DNA of 54,281 bases from assembly GCA_006226755.1 (NCBI GenBank), contig SBGE01000223.1, positions 1-54,281 of the forward strand. Direction: 5' to 3'. Shown piece after piece: positions 24,133 to 32,431 of the stretch. The stretch comes from Deltaproteobacteria bacterium (GTDB lineage Bacteria > Bdellovibrionota > Bacteriovoracia > Bacteriovoracales > Bacteriovoracaceae). Position 1 is the first letter of the stretch, and the number at the start of each line of letters is the position of its first letter. The notes under the pieces were generated by a model that had not been told where the DNA came from, made no database searches, and saw only the letters and a list, made by a program, of their open reading frames with translations. The position numbers and the translations under genes are program-made.

Positions 24133-25389
24133 TTATGAGAGTGTGTCAAATGAACTCTGATCTCTTTCAACAGTTTTTGCTGTACTGTTGTAAAGAGATT
24201 TCATTTCTTTGAAGAATATTCTTGGAATTATAAAGATCAAGAAACAAGCAGCCACGACTTTTAGGATGGTTAGTGTTGGGAAGTGGTTTCCAATGAGAGC
24301 AACGATGACTCCCCCTGTAATATTTGGAATGACAAAGGAGAGGTCCAAAAGACTATGAGTTCTCGTCAGGTAGCGAGTCTCTACTGTCTTGCTGATGTAG
24401 TTGAGTTGACTTGGTAGCCTTATGAAAACAACCATTCCCCACAAGAAGATCACAATTAGATTTAATGTATAATCGTGGCACCTAACCCAGATGTTCATCA
24501 TGATCGATTCAATGCAAATACTGGTGACAATCATTTTTCCTGGAGGAAATTTGTTTGAAAGCTTTGCTGAAAGTACTCCACCTGCAAATCCACCCAGGCC
24601 AAATGCAGAAAGAACGATGCCGTAAGTCTTTTCATCTTTTCCTAAAATCTCGGTAACAAAAGGCAGAAGCAAGGGGACAAGAATACCAATACATAATCCA
24701 CCTAGTATGCAATTCAAATACAAGGAGATGAGATCAAGTCTTGATTTTACAAGTCCTAGCCCTTCACCAATCTCAGACATGAATGATTGTTGTTCTTCTT
24801 CTGGATTTCGTTGTGGAGGTTTGTAGGTCGTTGCACTCAGAAGCATGACACCGATAAAGTAAGTGAAAAGATCAAAGCTCAAAACTTGTTTGATTCCACT
24901 GAAATAAGCGTAGGCCCATGAACCGACAAAGGGACCAACCAAATGAAGAAAGGCCATACTTGAACTGGTAATTGAGTTGGCTGTGCTGATATGTTCATGC
25001 GGAACAATATCGTTGATCATCGCTTGACGAGCGGGATTGTAAATTCCTGTAAAGAGAGCAACCAAGCTGTTGATTGTGATAACAAAGTAAATATTATCAG
25101 AAAAAATGAGCCCCAGAATCAGTGGAATTCTCATTATGTTACTCAGAATCATCACATTTTTTCTATTGAATCTCTGGCCTATCGGTCCACCAATAATACT
25201 TCCCAATGTGAGGCATAAAAGAAAAGAAGCTCGAGTTATTCCGAGATAGGCTTTATTTTCACCACTGAGATTGAAAACGAAAAGCATCAGCGCCGTTTCG
25301 GTGATAAAACTTCCCATCTCAGAGAAGAAGCTAGCGGCGTAGATCTTTCTGAAGTTAGGAAATTTGAAAACGAAAGGCGTTTTAATCAT
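24133..25389 (-). CDS. MFS transporter (MFS_3-like, EntS/macrolide-efflux type)
   Basis: The 418-residue membrane protein shows about 12 hydrophobic segments. It starts FKFPNFRKIYAASFFSEMGSF, the usual opening of MFS_3-type exporters, then has GPIGQRFNRKNVMILSNIMR (the MFS motif A position with an N-R-K variant) and NPARQAMINDIVPHEHISTANSI, a hallmark of the subgroup. Substrate is unknown. Its ATG overlaps the stop of the upstream oxidoreductase gene by one base (TAATG), so translation is coupled. A role in export of a toxic small molecule is a guess from family only. Confidence 0.88.
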   Translation of the reverse strand: MIKTPFVFKFPNFRKIYAASFFSEMGSFITETALMLFVFNLSGENKAYLGITRASFLLCLTLGSIIGGPIGQRFNRKNVMILSNIMRIPLILGLIFSDNIYFVITINSLVALFTGIYNPARQAMINDIVPHEHISTANSITSSSMAFLHLVGPFVGSWAYAYFSGIKQVLSFDLFTYFIGVMLLSATTYKPPQRNPEEEQQSFMSEIGEGLGLVKSRLDLISLYLNCILGGLCIGILVPLLLPFVTEILGKDEKTYGIVLSAFGLGGFAGGVLSAKLSNKFPPGKMIVTSICIESIMMNIWVRCHDYTLNLIVIFLWGMVVFIRLPSQLNYISKTVETRYLTRTHSLLDLSFVIPNITGGVIVALIGNHFPTLTILKVVAACFLIFIIPRIFFKEMKSLYNSTAKTVERDQSSFDTLS

Positions 25390-26378
25390 TATTTGGTCAA
25401 TTTTGCATTGAATGCAGCCAGTGCTTCGTCGAATTCTCTTGCAAGTCTATCAACGATCTCTTTAATGGATTCTTCCTTGTCGACGAATTCAATTGATGGC
25501 CCTGCACACCAAACTGATTTGTATGTTGCTCCAAAGGCTGCTTGCTCAAGAAGTTTCATACCTTTGTAGAATGTCAGCATTTTTGCATATTTTTTAATTT
25601 GCTTGTTTGAATTGAGCACTTTTTCCAAAACATTTTGTTCAGTACCAATTTTTTCAAGATATGGGGTTTTGATAACCGTACAAGGCGTTCCTGAAATTTT
25701 TGAAGTCAAAACAATGTCTTTTGCTCCGTAATCAATTATTGCTTTTTTATAGTCATCATTAACCCCACTTTCTTTTGAGGCAATGAATGGAGATCCAATC
25801 GAAACACCTTCAGCTCCCAGGGAAAGTGTTGAAAGAAGCCCTGCTCCTGTACCAACTCCACCAGCTGAAATAACGGGAATATTTGTAGCATCCTGAAGCA
25901 TTGGAACAAGAATACTTGCTGGAATTTTTCCCGCATGTCCGCCGGCTCCGCTATTGACTGCAATGACAGCATCAGCTCCTAGGTCTTCTACTTTTTTTGC
26001 ATACTCAATGTCCACGACATCACAGATGATTTTACATCCTTTTTTTCCAAGTCTCTCAATAATTTCTTTAGGACTACCAAGTGAAGTGATCACGAAATCA
26101 GGTAGCTTGTCTTCGCATATTTCCAATTGTCTATTCAAGTGAACGTTGGATTTATTTGCGATCAAATTAATTCCAAAAGGGCCTTTGCAAGAATCTTTCA
26201 TTTCTCCCATGGCCTTGTCGAATTCGTCAGGTGTTCGCCAGTTGAGTGCCGGAACACAACCAAGTATTCCAGCTTCAGCTGATGCAATCATCATTTCTTT
26301 ATTTGAAACAAGAAACATGGGAGCAAGGATGATGGGATATTTCACATTGAAAGTTTCAGTAAGCCAGGTGTTGATCAT
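25389..26378 (-). CDS. Nitronate monooxygenase/FabK-like FMN oxidoreductase
   Basis: The product of about 329 residues is a TIM-barrel FMN enzyme of the 2-nitropropane dioxygenase family. Motifs: NVKYPIILAPMFLVSN at the start, PFGINLIAN, VNSGAGGHAGKIPAS with the expected His base, then VISAGGVGTGAGLL for FMN phosphate and GAEGVSIGSPFIAS. Both nitronate oxidation and enoyl-ACP reduction (FabK) occur in relatives; the AGGHAG block fits the nitronate type, but this is not decisive. The start at 26378 is chosen because homologues begin a few residues before the NVKYPI strand; an in-frame ATG at 26426 would add 16 residues without a ribosome site. It leads a two-gene unit with the MFS transporter. 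Confidence 0.85.
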   Translation of the reverse strand: MINTWLTETFNVKYPIILAPMFLVSNKEMMIASAEAGILGCVPALNWRTPDEFDKAMGEMKDSCKGPFGINLIANKSNVHLNRQLEICEDKLPDFVITSLGSPKEIIERLGKKGCKIICDVVDIEYAKKVEDLGADAVIAVNSGAGGHAGKIPASILVPMLQDATNIPVISAGGVGTGAGLLSTLSLGAEGVSIGSPFIASKESGVNDDYKKAIIDYGAKDIVLTSKISGTPCTVIKTPYLEKIGTEQNVLEKVLNSNKQIKKYAKMLTFYKGMKLLEQAAFGATYKSVWCAGPSIEFVDKEESIKEIVDRLAREFDEALAAFNAKLTK

Positions 26379-26624
26379 AATTAAATCCAGATGTTTTTGG
26401 TCAGGAATAACAGTACTCTCTGTCATGTGATTTTAAGGTATTGTTGTGGTTTTTTGAACAGGGAAGTTGTACCCGATTTTATTGCTCCAGTAATTACCAA
26501 CAAAGACTTACACGGCTATTTGTAAGAACATATCAGGATACTGTCAGAAATGAATTGGATAGACTTAAATCCAGTTAATACTTAGATCAGGACGATCAAA
26601 AGCGTCGAAACCACTGGAGGGTAC

Positions 26625-27824
26625 ATGACACTTAAGTTCTTTGCCATTTTTTCTCTAGCTTTGCAGATAGGAAATTCGCAAGCTTCAATAGAGGAAGGAA
26701 AAGCACGTTGGATCACCATCGATAACGATGCTGCCGACCACGCAAAAGCCCATCTTGGAAAATCAGCTAAAATTCACAAATCAATGAACGGCATCACGAT
26801 GATGCAGATTCACGAAGAAGATATTCCAAGTCTTTCACATGAAATGCATCACGATTTTAACCGTTGTGGTGGCTTTGTATTCCATGACAGTGAAGAAGAG
26901 GCCCTTGCAACAATATCTGGAGAAAGCAAAAGATCATTCGCTAAAAAAGGTCTATTTGCTGATTACAACATTAATCAACAAGATGTTGTAAGACCTGCCG
27001 TAGAAATGGTTAAGGATTCAAATATTTCTGCGACGATTGAAAAACTTCAAAGTTTTCACAATAGGTACTATGAGTCTCAACATGGTGTAGATTCTCAAAA
27101 TTTTGTGAAGAGTAAATGGGAGAGCTTGGTTGCCAAGAGAAACGATGCTTCTGTTGAGTTTTTCAAGCATTCTTGGAAACAACCTTCAGTAATTTTGACT
27201 ATCAAAGGTTCAGAGTCACCTGATGAAGTGATTGTTGTTGGTGGTCACGCTGACTCAATTGCTGGATGGTTCGGTGGAGCCAATAGTAGAGCACCTGGTG
27301 CCGATGATAATGCTTCAGGTATCTCAACAGTTACTGAAGTTATTAGAGTACTTGCTGACAGCAATTATCACCCAAAGAAGACGCTTAAGTTCATGGGATA
27401 TGCTGCAGAAGAAGTTGGACTAAGAGGATCAAAAGAAATTGCTCAAAAGATGAAAACAGATGGAGCCAATGTTATCGGTGTCATGCAATTGGATATGACA
27501 AACTTTAACGGTTCAGATCTTGATATTGTAATGATGACTGATTACACAAACTCTACACAAAATGCATTTATCGGAAACTTGATTGATGAATATGTAACAG
27601 GAGTCTCTTGGGGCTACGATAAATGTGGATATGCTTGTAGTGATCATGCTTCATGGCACAATGCAGGATATCCAGCTTCTATGCCATTTGAAGCTAAAAA
27701 GCGTGACATGAATAGCAATATTCACACTGCAAGAGACACCATCAGTGTTTCAAGAAACAATGCTTCTCACGCTGCCAAGTTCGCCAAAATGGCCTTGGCC
27801 TTCGTTATTGAACTCGACAGATAA
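26625..27824 (+). CDS. Secreted M28 family aminopeptidase (leucyl aminopeptidase-like)
   Basis: This zinc exopeptidase removes N-terminal residues from peptides outside the cytoplasm. The 399-residue protein has a Sec signal, with likely cleavage after NSQA (residue 20) before SIEEG. After a propeptide-like region (residues about 21-170), the M28 domain shows all metal ligands: VGGHADS (His208), PGADDNASG (Asp near 228), AAEEVGLRGS (Glu262/263), QLDMTN (Asp near 290) and NIHTARDT (His near 367). A Cys pair in YDKCGYACSDHAS probably forms the Aeromonas-type disulfide. GGAGGG precedes the ATG closely. It is followed by a region with no terminator and then by the Suv3-like gene. It fits extracellular protein digestion by a predator or scavenger. 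Confidence 0.94.
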   Translation: MTLKFFAIFSLALQIGNSQASIEEGKARWITIDNDAADHAKAHLGKSAKIHKSMNGITMMQIHEEDIPSLSHEMHHDFNRCGGFVFHDSEEEALATISGESKRSFAKKGLFADYNINQQDVVRPAVEMVKDSNISATIEKLQSFHNRYYESQHGVDSQNFVKSKWESLVAKRNDASVEFFKHSWKQPSVILTIKGSESPDEVIVVGGHADSIAGWFGGANSRAPGADDNASGISTVTEVIRVLADSNYHPKKTLKFMGYAAEEVGLRGSKEIAQKMKTDGANVIGVMQLDMTNFNGSDLDIVMMTDYTNSTQNAFIGNLIDEYVTGVSWGYDKCGYACSDHASWHNAGYPASMPFEAKKRDMNSNIHTARDTISVSRNNASHAAKFAKMALAFVIELDR

Positions 27825-27848
27825 TTCCACTGAATTTACAGGGCATTT

Positions 27849-27871
27849 TACCAAAACAATCAGTTTTGGTA
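27849..27871. repeat. Inverted repeat TACCAAAAC-N5-GTTTTGGTA
   Basis: Perfect 9-bp arms (27849-27857 and 27863-27871). No T-tract follows. The repeat overlaps the -35 region of a candidate promoter with -10 TATACT, so it could be an operator; a weak transcript hairpin is the alternative. Confidence 0.5.
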
Positions 27872-27880
27872 GGATGCTCT

Positions 27881-27886
27881 TATACT
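27881..27886 (+). promoter_or_regulatory. Candidate -10 element for the Suv3-like operon
   Basis: TATACT lies 20 bp before the GTG at 27906. The -35 region is poor (AATCAG) but is covered by the inverted repeat at 27849-27871, which may indicate protein-controlled expression. Confidence 0.35.
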
Positions 27887-27905
27887 TTTTCAAAGGTTGA
27901 TCACA

Positions 27906-30584
27906 GTGGTTCAGGCCCTGATTCCAGAGCTCCCAGATTACGAAAGCATTCGGACACTTATATCTGTAGAAAGAAAAACATTTTTAAAGACAAATGGTTT
28001 TCTTGAAGACGATTCCTATGTTCGAAGTTCTGAAGATGCCAAAATAGTTTTGTCTTTTTTGGAAGATGTGCACAAACAACTTCAAGCATTTTTCAAAGAA
28101 AATCCTAGTTTGACGGGAAGATTTAAAAGTGAATTTGTTCCGTACCATGAATTTGTAGATCGAAATAACGTACTTGAAACCATCTTTATTTATGATTGCC
28201 TTATGCCTGAGAAAGAAATGTTCTTCTTTGGACAAGATGGTGGGTTAGACGAAAAAGTTCTATCTCTACATAAAGCGAATTTTGAAAAATGGTGTGTCGA
28301 AGCTCTTGAAAAACATAAAACAACCCAGGAATTGGTCAAAGTGAATTTCAGCCTTGATCTAAAAACTGATCAGCTGGATTGTAATTGTATTTCATGTATA
28401 GCAGATTTCAGAACCCGTCTTAGAGAGTTTATTTACGATGAGTGTATTGCCATGATTGAAAACACTCACTCTGAAATGGAAGTTCTTGTAGATACCAGAC
28501 CACAAGAATTGTCTGATCTGTTTTACACTCTTCAGAAAAAACTCGATAAAAAATTTCATGATGTCAGACATCGTCTAAAGCGATCAACTTTGAATAGACT
28601 TGAAAATCAGGTCAAGTCTTATTTGAAAGAAACATTTCATTATCCATCTCCGTTGGCATCAAAATATGCCAAATCTTTGAGACCGCAATTATTTGGAATT
28701 CTCTTGGAAATGGATCTCAATGACGACTTTATTACAGAAGATGAGTTTCAACGTTTCTTTGGACTCATTTCAAGTAATATATGGAGAAATGATAAATACA
28801 TCTCTAGAGAATTCAAAAAGATGGTTAAATCCGTCATGCTTCTCAAGAGAAAAGATATTTCCTCAAATATTCTCAATGAATATCTTGGAGAATTTTGGGT
28901 TCATTCTTCTGCAAGACAAATTAAACGTAAAATTATCTACCATATGGGGCCAACCAATTCAGGTAAGACCTATCATGCGATTCAACGTTTGGCAGAAGCA
29001 GAAAGAGGCTGTTATCTCGCTCCTCTGAGGCTATTGGCCGGAGAGCTTTACGATACTCTCAATTCTAAGGGAGTTGTGACAACACTTCTGACTGGTGAAG
29101 AGGTTATTGAAAACGAAGGTTCGACCCATTTCAGTTCAACAATTGAGATGGCCCGGTTCCAAGAAATATTTGACTGTGTCGTCATTGATGAAATTCAAAT
29201 GATCACTGATAGTTCACGTGGATGGGCGTGGACCCGAGCTCTGGTTAATGTTTTTTCTCCGGAAGTTCATGTATGTGGTGATCCCTCCGTTTACGATTTG
29301 GTCAAGAACATCGCCGATTTGTGTGGCGATGAGATAGAAGTACGAAACTATACGAGAATGACAGAGTTGGTTGTCGAAAGACAGCCTACAACTCTGGGAA
29401 ATCTTCAAAAACATGATGCTCTGATTGTTTTCTCAAGGAGAAATGCCCTTCGTTACAAATCAGATCTAGAAAGACTTGGGTTTAGAGTTTCTATTGTTTA
29501 TGGAAGACTCTCTCCTGAGGTAAGAAGGGAGCAGGCTCGAAAATTTGATGAAATGGAAACAGATATCATTGTTTCGACAGATGCTATTTCCATGGGGATG
29601 AACCTGCCAATTCGAAGAATTGTTTTTTCTACTTTAACGAAATTCATTAACAACAAAGAATATGTCATTTCTGAAAGTGAGATCAAACAGATTGCAGGAC
29701 GAGCTGGTCGATACCTTCGATTTCCTACTGGATTCGTTAATTGTCTTCAAAAAGTTGATGATGGAATCGATCAAATTCAATCAGCCCTCGATACTGACCT
29801 TGAGCAACAGACTCAGTGTATGGTTGGACCTGACTTGGATATTTTCAATCAGGTGAATGGAGCATTGTCATCGCATAACCTACCTGAATTGAAGCTTTCC
29901 GAATTTTTGAGATTGTTTAACACCATGACTTTTCAAAAGCCATTTTACTGTGTTGATCTTAAGGAAATGATTGAGCTCGCTGAAATGGTGGAAGAGGCTG
30001 ACATTGACAGCAATCTTTCCAATGCCGAAATCTTTGGTTTTGCTTGCGCTCCAGTCAACCTAGGTCTGATGGAGCACGTTCAATACTATATTTGGATTTT
30101 GAATAAGTATGTTCAGATGCAAGAAATTAGAAATGAACCTATTATTCACCAATCTGATGATATCGATTATCTTGAAACTTCCATTAAATGTGTTGAATTG
30201 TATCAATGGCTTTCGCGCCATTTTAACAATAAGAATTTCTTCTACAATGAAGGTGAATTGTTGGAAAACAAATCACTTGCTATCGAGCAGCTTAATGGCT
30301 TGCTCTCGGTAAAACTGATACCTAAGTGTTCGAGTTGTGGTGTTAAGCTAGAAGATGATTTCAAATTTCCTATCTGTGAAGAGTGCTTCAAGGAACGCCG
30401 ATTTAAAGGAAGACGTCCTTCTGGTCATTCAAAAGGTGGCAAAGGCAAACCTGGTAGCGGCAGCGGTAAAGGTGGATACCGAGGTAAGTCTAGTGGAAGC
30501 GGCAGTGGTGGTGGCCCTGGGAAAGGTGGAAAGAAATTTTCTGGAAAGAAGAAGTTCGGGGTCAAAAGAAAACGTAAGGGATGA
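27906..30584 (+). CDS. Suv3-like superfamily 2 RNA helicase with long N-terminal extension and basic zinc-ribbon tail
   Basis: The protein of about 892 residues contains the core of the mitochondrial/bacterial Suv3 DExH helicases: Walker A MGPTNSGKTYHAIQRL (near residue 350), PLRLLAGELYD (Ia), DEIQMI (motif II, near 431), CGDPSVYDL, then IVYGRLSPEVRREQAR, IVSTDAISMGMNLPIRRIVF and QIAGRAGR (motif VI). ATP-dependent unwinding of RNA duplexes is expected. The N-terminal ~345 residues are helical and Lys-rich, have CNCISC near residue 160, and do not match a domain I know. The C-terminus has a zinc-ribbon-like pair (CSSC ... CEEC) and a Gly/Lys/Ser-rich tail suited to RNA binding. GTG 27906 is favoured over TTG 27897 because AAAGG lies at the right distance. 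Its stop overlaps the next ATG. Confidence 0.88.
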   Translation: MVQALIPELPDYESIRTLISVERKTFLKTNGFLEDDSYVRSSEDAKIVLSFLEDVHKQLQAFFKENPSLTGRFKSEFVPYHEFVDRNNVLETIFIYDCLMPEKEMFFFGQDGGLDEKVLSLHKANFEKWCVEALEKHKTTQELVKVNFSLDLKTDQLDCNCISCIADFRTRLREFIYDECIAMIENTHSEMEVLVDTRPQELSDLFYTLQKKLDKKFHDVRHRLKRSTLNRLENQVKSYLKETFHYPSPLASKYAKSLRPQLFGILLEMDLNDDFITEDEFQRFFGLISSNIWRNDKYISREFKKMVKSVMLLKRKDISSNILNEYLGEFWVHSSARQIKRKIIYHMGPTNSGKTYHAIQRLAEAERGCYLAPLRLLAGELYDTLNSKGVVTTLLTGEEVIENEGSTHFSSTIEMARFQEIFDCVVIDEIQMITDSSRGWAWTRALVNVFSPEVHVCGDPSVYDLVKNIADLCGDEIEVRNYTRMTELVVERQPTTLGNLQKHDALIVFSRRNALRYKSDLERLGFRVSIVYGRLSPEVRREQARKFDEMETDIIVSTDAISMGMNLPIRRIVFSTLTKFINNKEYVISESEIKQIAGRAGRYLRFPTGFVNCLQKVDDGIDQIQSALDTDLEQQTQCMVGPDLDIFNQVNGALSSHNLPELKLSEFLRLFNTMTFQKPFYCVDLKEMIELAEMVEEADIDSNLSNAEIFGFACAPVNLGLMEHVQYYIWILNKYVQMQEIRNEPIIHQSDDIDYLETSIKCVELYQWLSRHFNNKNFFYNEGELLENKSLAIEQLNGLLSVKLIPKCSSCGVKLEDDFKFPICEECFKERRFKGRRPSGHSKGGKGKPGSGSGKGGYRGKSSGSGSGGGPGKGGKKFSGKKKFGVKRKRKG

Positions 30585-31390
30585 ATCTTCAATCAGCAGT
30601 AGAGCAAGTCTTATTCGGTGGTAGTATCGAGGACAAACTTCTCGATCTGTCTGAGTTTGATCTTAAATTTAGTCTGACGCCAACCAAGAAAGAGATTCTC
30701 CCTGGTCGAAATAAATCAATAGAGTTCTCAAAAGAACAAATTAAATTTCCAAGAGCAGGAAGTTTTCACTTAAAAGAAAAGCGAGCATTGGCCCTGCATT
30801 TTTTTGCCAATCATGAATTACTTGCTATTGAAATGATGGCAGCCGCACTTCTGATGTTTCCCGATTTGACGGAATCCTTTAAGAAAAATCTAGTTTCAAC
30901 TATCAAAGACGAACAAAAGCACTTTCTCCTCTATCGAAAAAGAATGAATCAGCTTGGAGTTGATTTTGGTGATTATCCATTAAATGATTTTTTCTGGCGT
31001 CAATTTGCCAGTATTAAATCTCCTGAAGAATTTTATGCTTTAGTGGCCTTGACCTTTGAATCAGCCAATTTGGATTTTGCCATTTATTACAGAGACATTT
31101 TTGGAGAAGTTGAAGATCTTGAATGTCAAAAGATCATGTCAATCGTTTTGGAAGATGAAATCAAACATGTGGCGAGAGGGAGAAGCTTTCTTGAGTCCCA
31201 AGTCGATCCTAAAGAGCTTTGGAACTATTATCAAAGTCTTCTTCCAGATAAAATTACTCCCGCCAGATCCAAAGGAATCAAGTTTTTTGACGAGCCAAGA
31301 TTGAAGGCAGGACTTTCTCCGGAGTTTATATCCTCTCAGCGAGATTATCGGGATCAGTTCAAAGTTACTAAACGCAAGGAATGGGATTGA
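30581..31390 (+). CDS. DUF455 family ferritin-like di-iron protein
   Basis: The 269-residue protein shows the ferritin-like metal pattern on four helices: FFANHELLAIEMMAA, TIKDEQKHFLLY, TFESANLDFAIYY and LEDEIKHVARGRSF. The Glu and E-x-x-H ligands are in the right order for a di-iron centre, and DUF455 is the matching family. Its enzymatic role is not known; related ferritin-like proteins are oxygenases or oxidases. The ATG overlaps the Suv3-like stop (ATGA), so it is translated with it. The next gene starts inside its last 10 bp. Confidence 0.85.
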   Translation: MNLQSAVEQVLFGGSIEDKLLDLSEFDLKFSLTPTKKEILPGRNKSIEFSKEQIKFPRAGSFHLKEKRALALHFFANHELLAIEMMAAALLMFPDLTESFKKNLVSTIKDEQKHFLLYRKRMNQLGVDFGDYPLNDFFWRQFASIKSPEEFYALVALTFESANLDFAIYYRDIFGEVEDLECQKIMSIVLEDEIKHVARGRSFLESQVDPKELWNYYQSLLPDKITPARSKGIKFFDEPRLKAGLSPEFISSQRDYRDQFKVTKRKEWD

Positions 31391-32325
31391 GTACTTTCAG
31401 AGTCAACATTGACTTCGAGTATGAACTCTATGACAGTTCTTGGTCGTTCGAGGGAGCAACTTTTAGAAAAATGTGTCAAGAATTAGAGTGGCTATATCTG
31501 TTTATGGGTGAGGACGGTACATCTTTATCCAGTGATGTGAACTATAGTCAAATGTATCTGGATTTCGTTTCTGATATTTCAAAAAAACAAATTGATAAAG
31601 TTCTTCTTTCTAGGAATGCCATTCCGTGGTGGGGTAATTCATTTAATGATGAAGAAAAAAAATGGAACAGCAAACTGACTTCATTTGAAATCAGTTCCAA
31701 GCTTGGACTTTTGCCCGCTGGGTCCCGAATAATAAATTCATCGCAAGAGTTGGATCAGTATTTTCAAGAGGGGATGGTTCTCAAACCCCCCTTTGAGTTT
31801 TCCGGCCGAGGATTCAAGAAGAGTAAAGATGGAAAAGTAGATTTTCCTGTAATTCTTGAACCATGGGAAAACCGTTCTCTGGATTTTGGGATACGCTACG
31901 ATTATCAGACTAAAAATTTAAGCATCATTGAGAACTTTAATGATCGAAAAGGCCAATTTCGCGGAGGAAGGCTTCGACCTGATCTCTTGGATGACCTAGA
32001 TCAAAATATTTTACAAAAGATAGTCGAAGAATATCGCCTTTTGGGAATAACGGACTCTCTTCAACTTGATTGTTATCAGACCCAAAGGGGAATCAGATAT
32101 CTTGTAGAGGCCAACCATCGCAAAACCATGGGTGATTTTATAAAATATATGAATTCAATAGAGCAGTTTTCCACTTCCTCATTTCTTTTTCTCAATAAAA
32201 AAGATTCCACACAATTTGAAAAAATGAACACAAGATTCATCAGACTTTCTCCTGAAAATAATTTTTTTCAATGTTATGCTGTCGAAGACCTTGAACAGGA
32301 CCTATTAGAGAGTTTCTTAAACTGA
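31381..32325 (+). CDS. ATP-grasp-like protein, unknown function
   Basis: The 314-residue product resembles a degenerate ATP-grasp enzyme. Residues about 130-150 give VLKPPFEFSGRGFKKSK, like the ATP-binding Lys and flexible Gly loop. ILEPW follows at the position of the hinge acidic residues, and QLDCYQT then YLVEANHRKTMG provide the late acidic and Asn residues that bind Mg-ATP (an E-x-N motif). The N-terminal part is not typical. ATP-grasp enzymes join a carboxylate to an amine or thiol. The 10-bp overlap with the DUF455 gene suggests that the two products act together, but the substrate is unknown. The fold is inferred from motif order only. Confidence 0.6.
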   Translation: MGLSTFRVNIDFEYELYDSSWSFEGATFRKMCQELEWLYLFMGEDGTSLSSDVNYSQMYLDFVSDISKKQIDKVLLSRNAIPWWGNSFNDEEKKWNSKLTSFEISSKLGLLPAGSRIINSSQELDQYFQEGMVLKPPFEFSGRGFKKSKDGKVDFPVILEPWENRSLDFGIRYDYQTKNLSIIENFNDRKGQFRGGRLRPDLLDDLDQNILQKIVEEYRLLGITDSLQLDCYQTQRGIRYLVEANHRKTMGDFIKYMNSIEQFSTSSFLFLNKKDSTQFEKMNTRFIRLSPENNFFQCYAVEDLEQDLLESFLN

Positions 32326-32388
32326 GTAAAGTACTCGGTAAAAATGCAATTTCAATTAAATATGCTCCCCATCTTGTCGATAAGTACT

Positions 32389-32394
32389 TATAAT
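32389..32394 (+). promoter_or_regulatory. Candidate -10 element TATAAT
   Basis: A consensus TATAAT lies 37 bp before the start at 32432. No clear -35 is seen. It suggests that the Pro/Glu-rich gene has its own promoter. Confidence 0.35.
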
Positions 32395-32431
32395 CAAATG
32401 TAACGCAGATTCCTAAATCTTTTGAGGTTAA

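Noticed and set aside
27849-27871. Dyad as a terminator for the M28 gene
   Set aside because: No T-tract follows; the sequence after it is AGGATGCTC.
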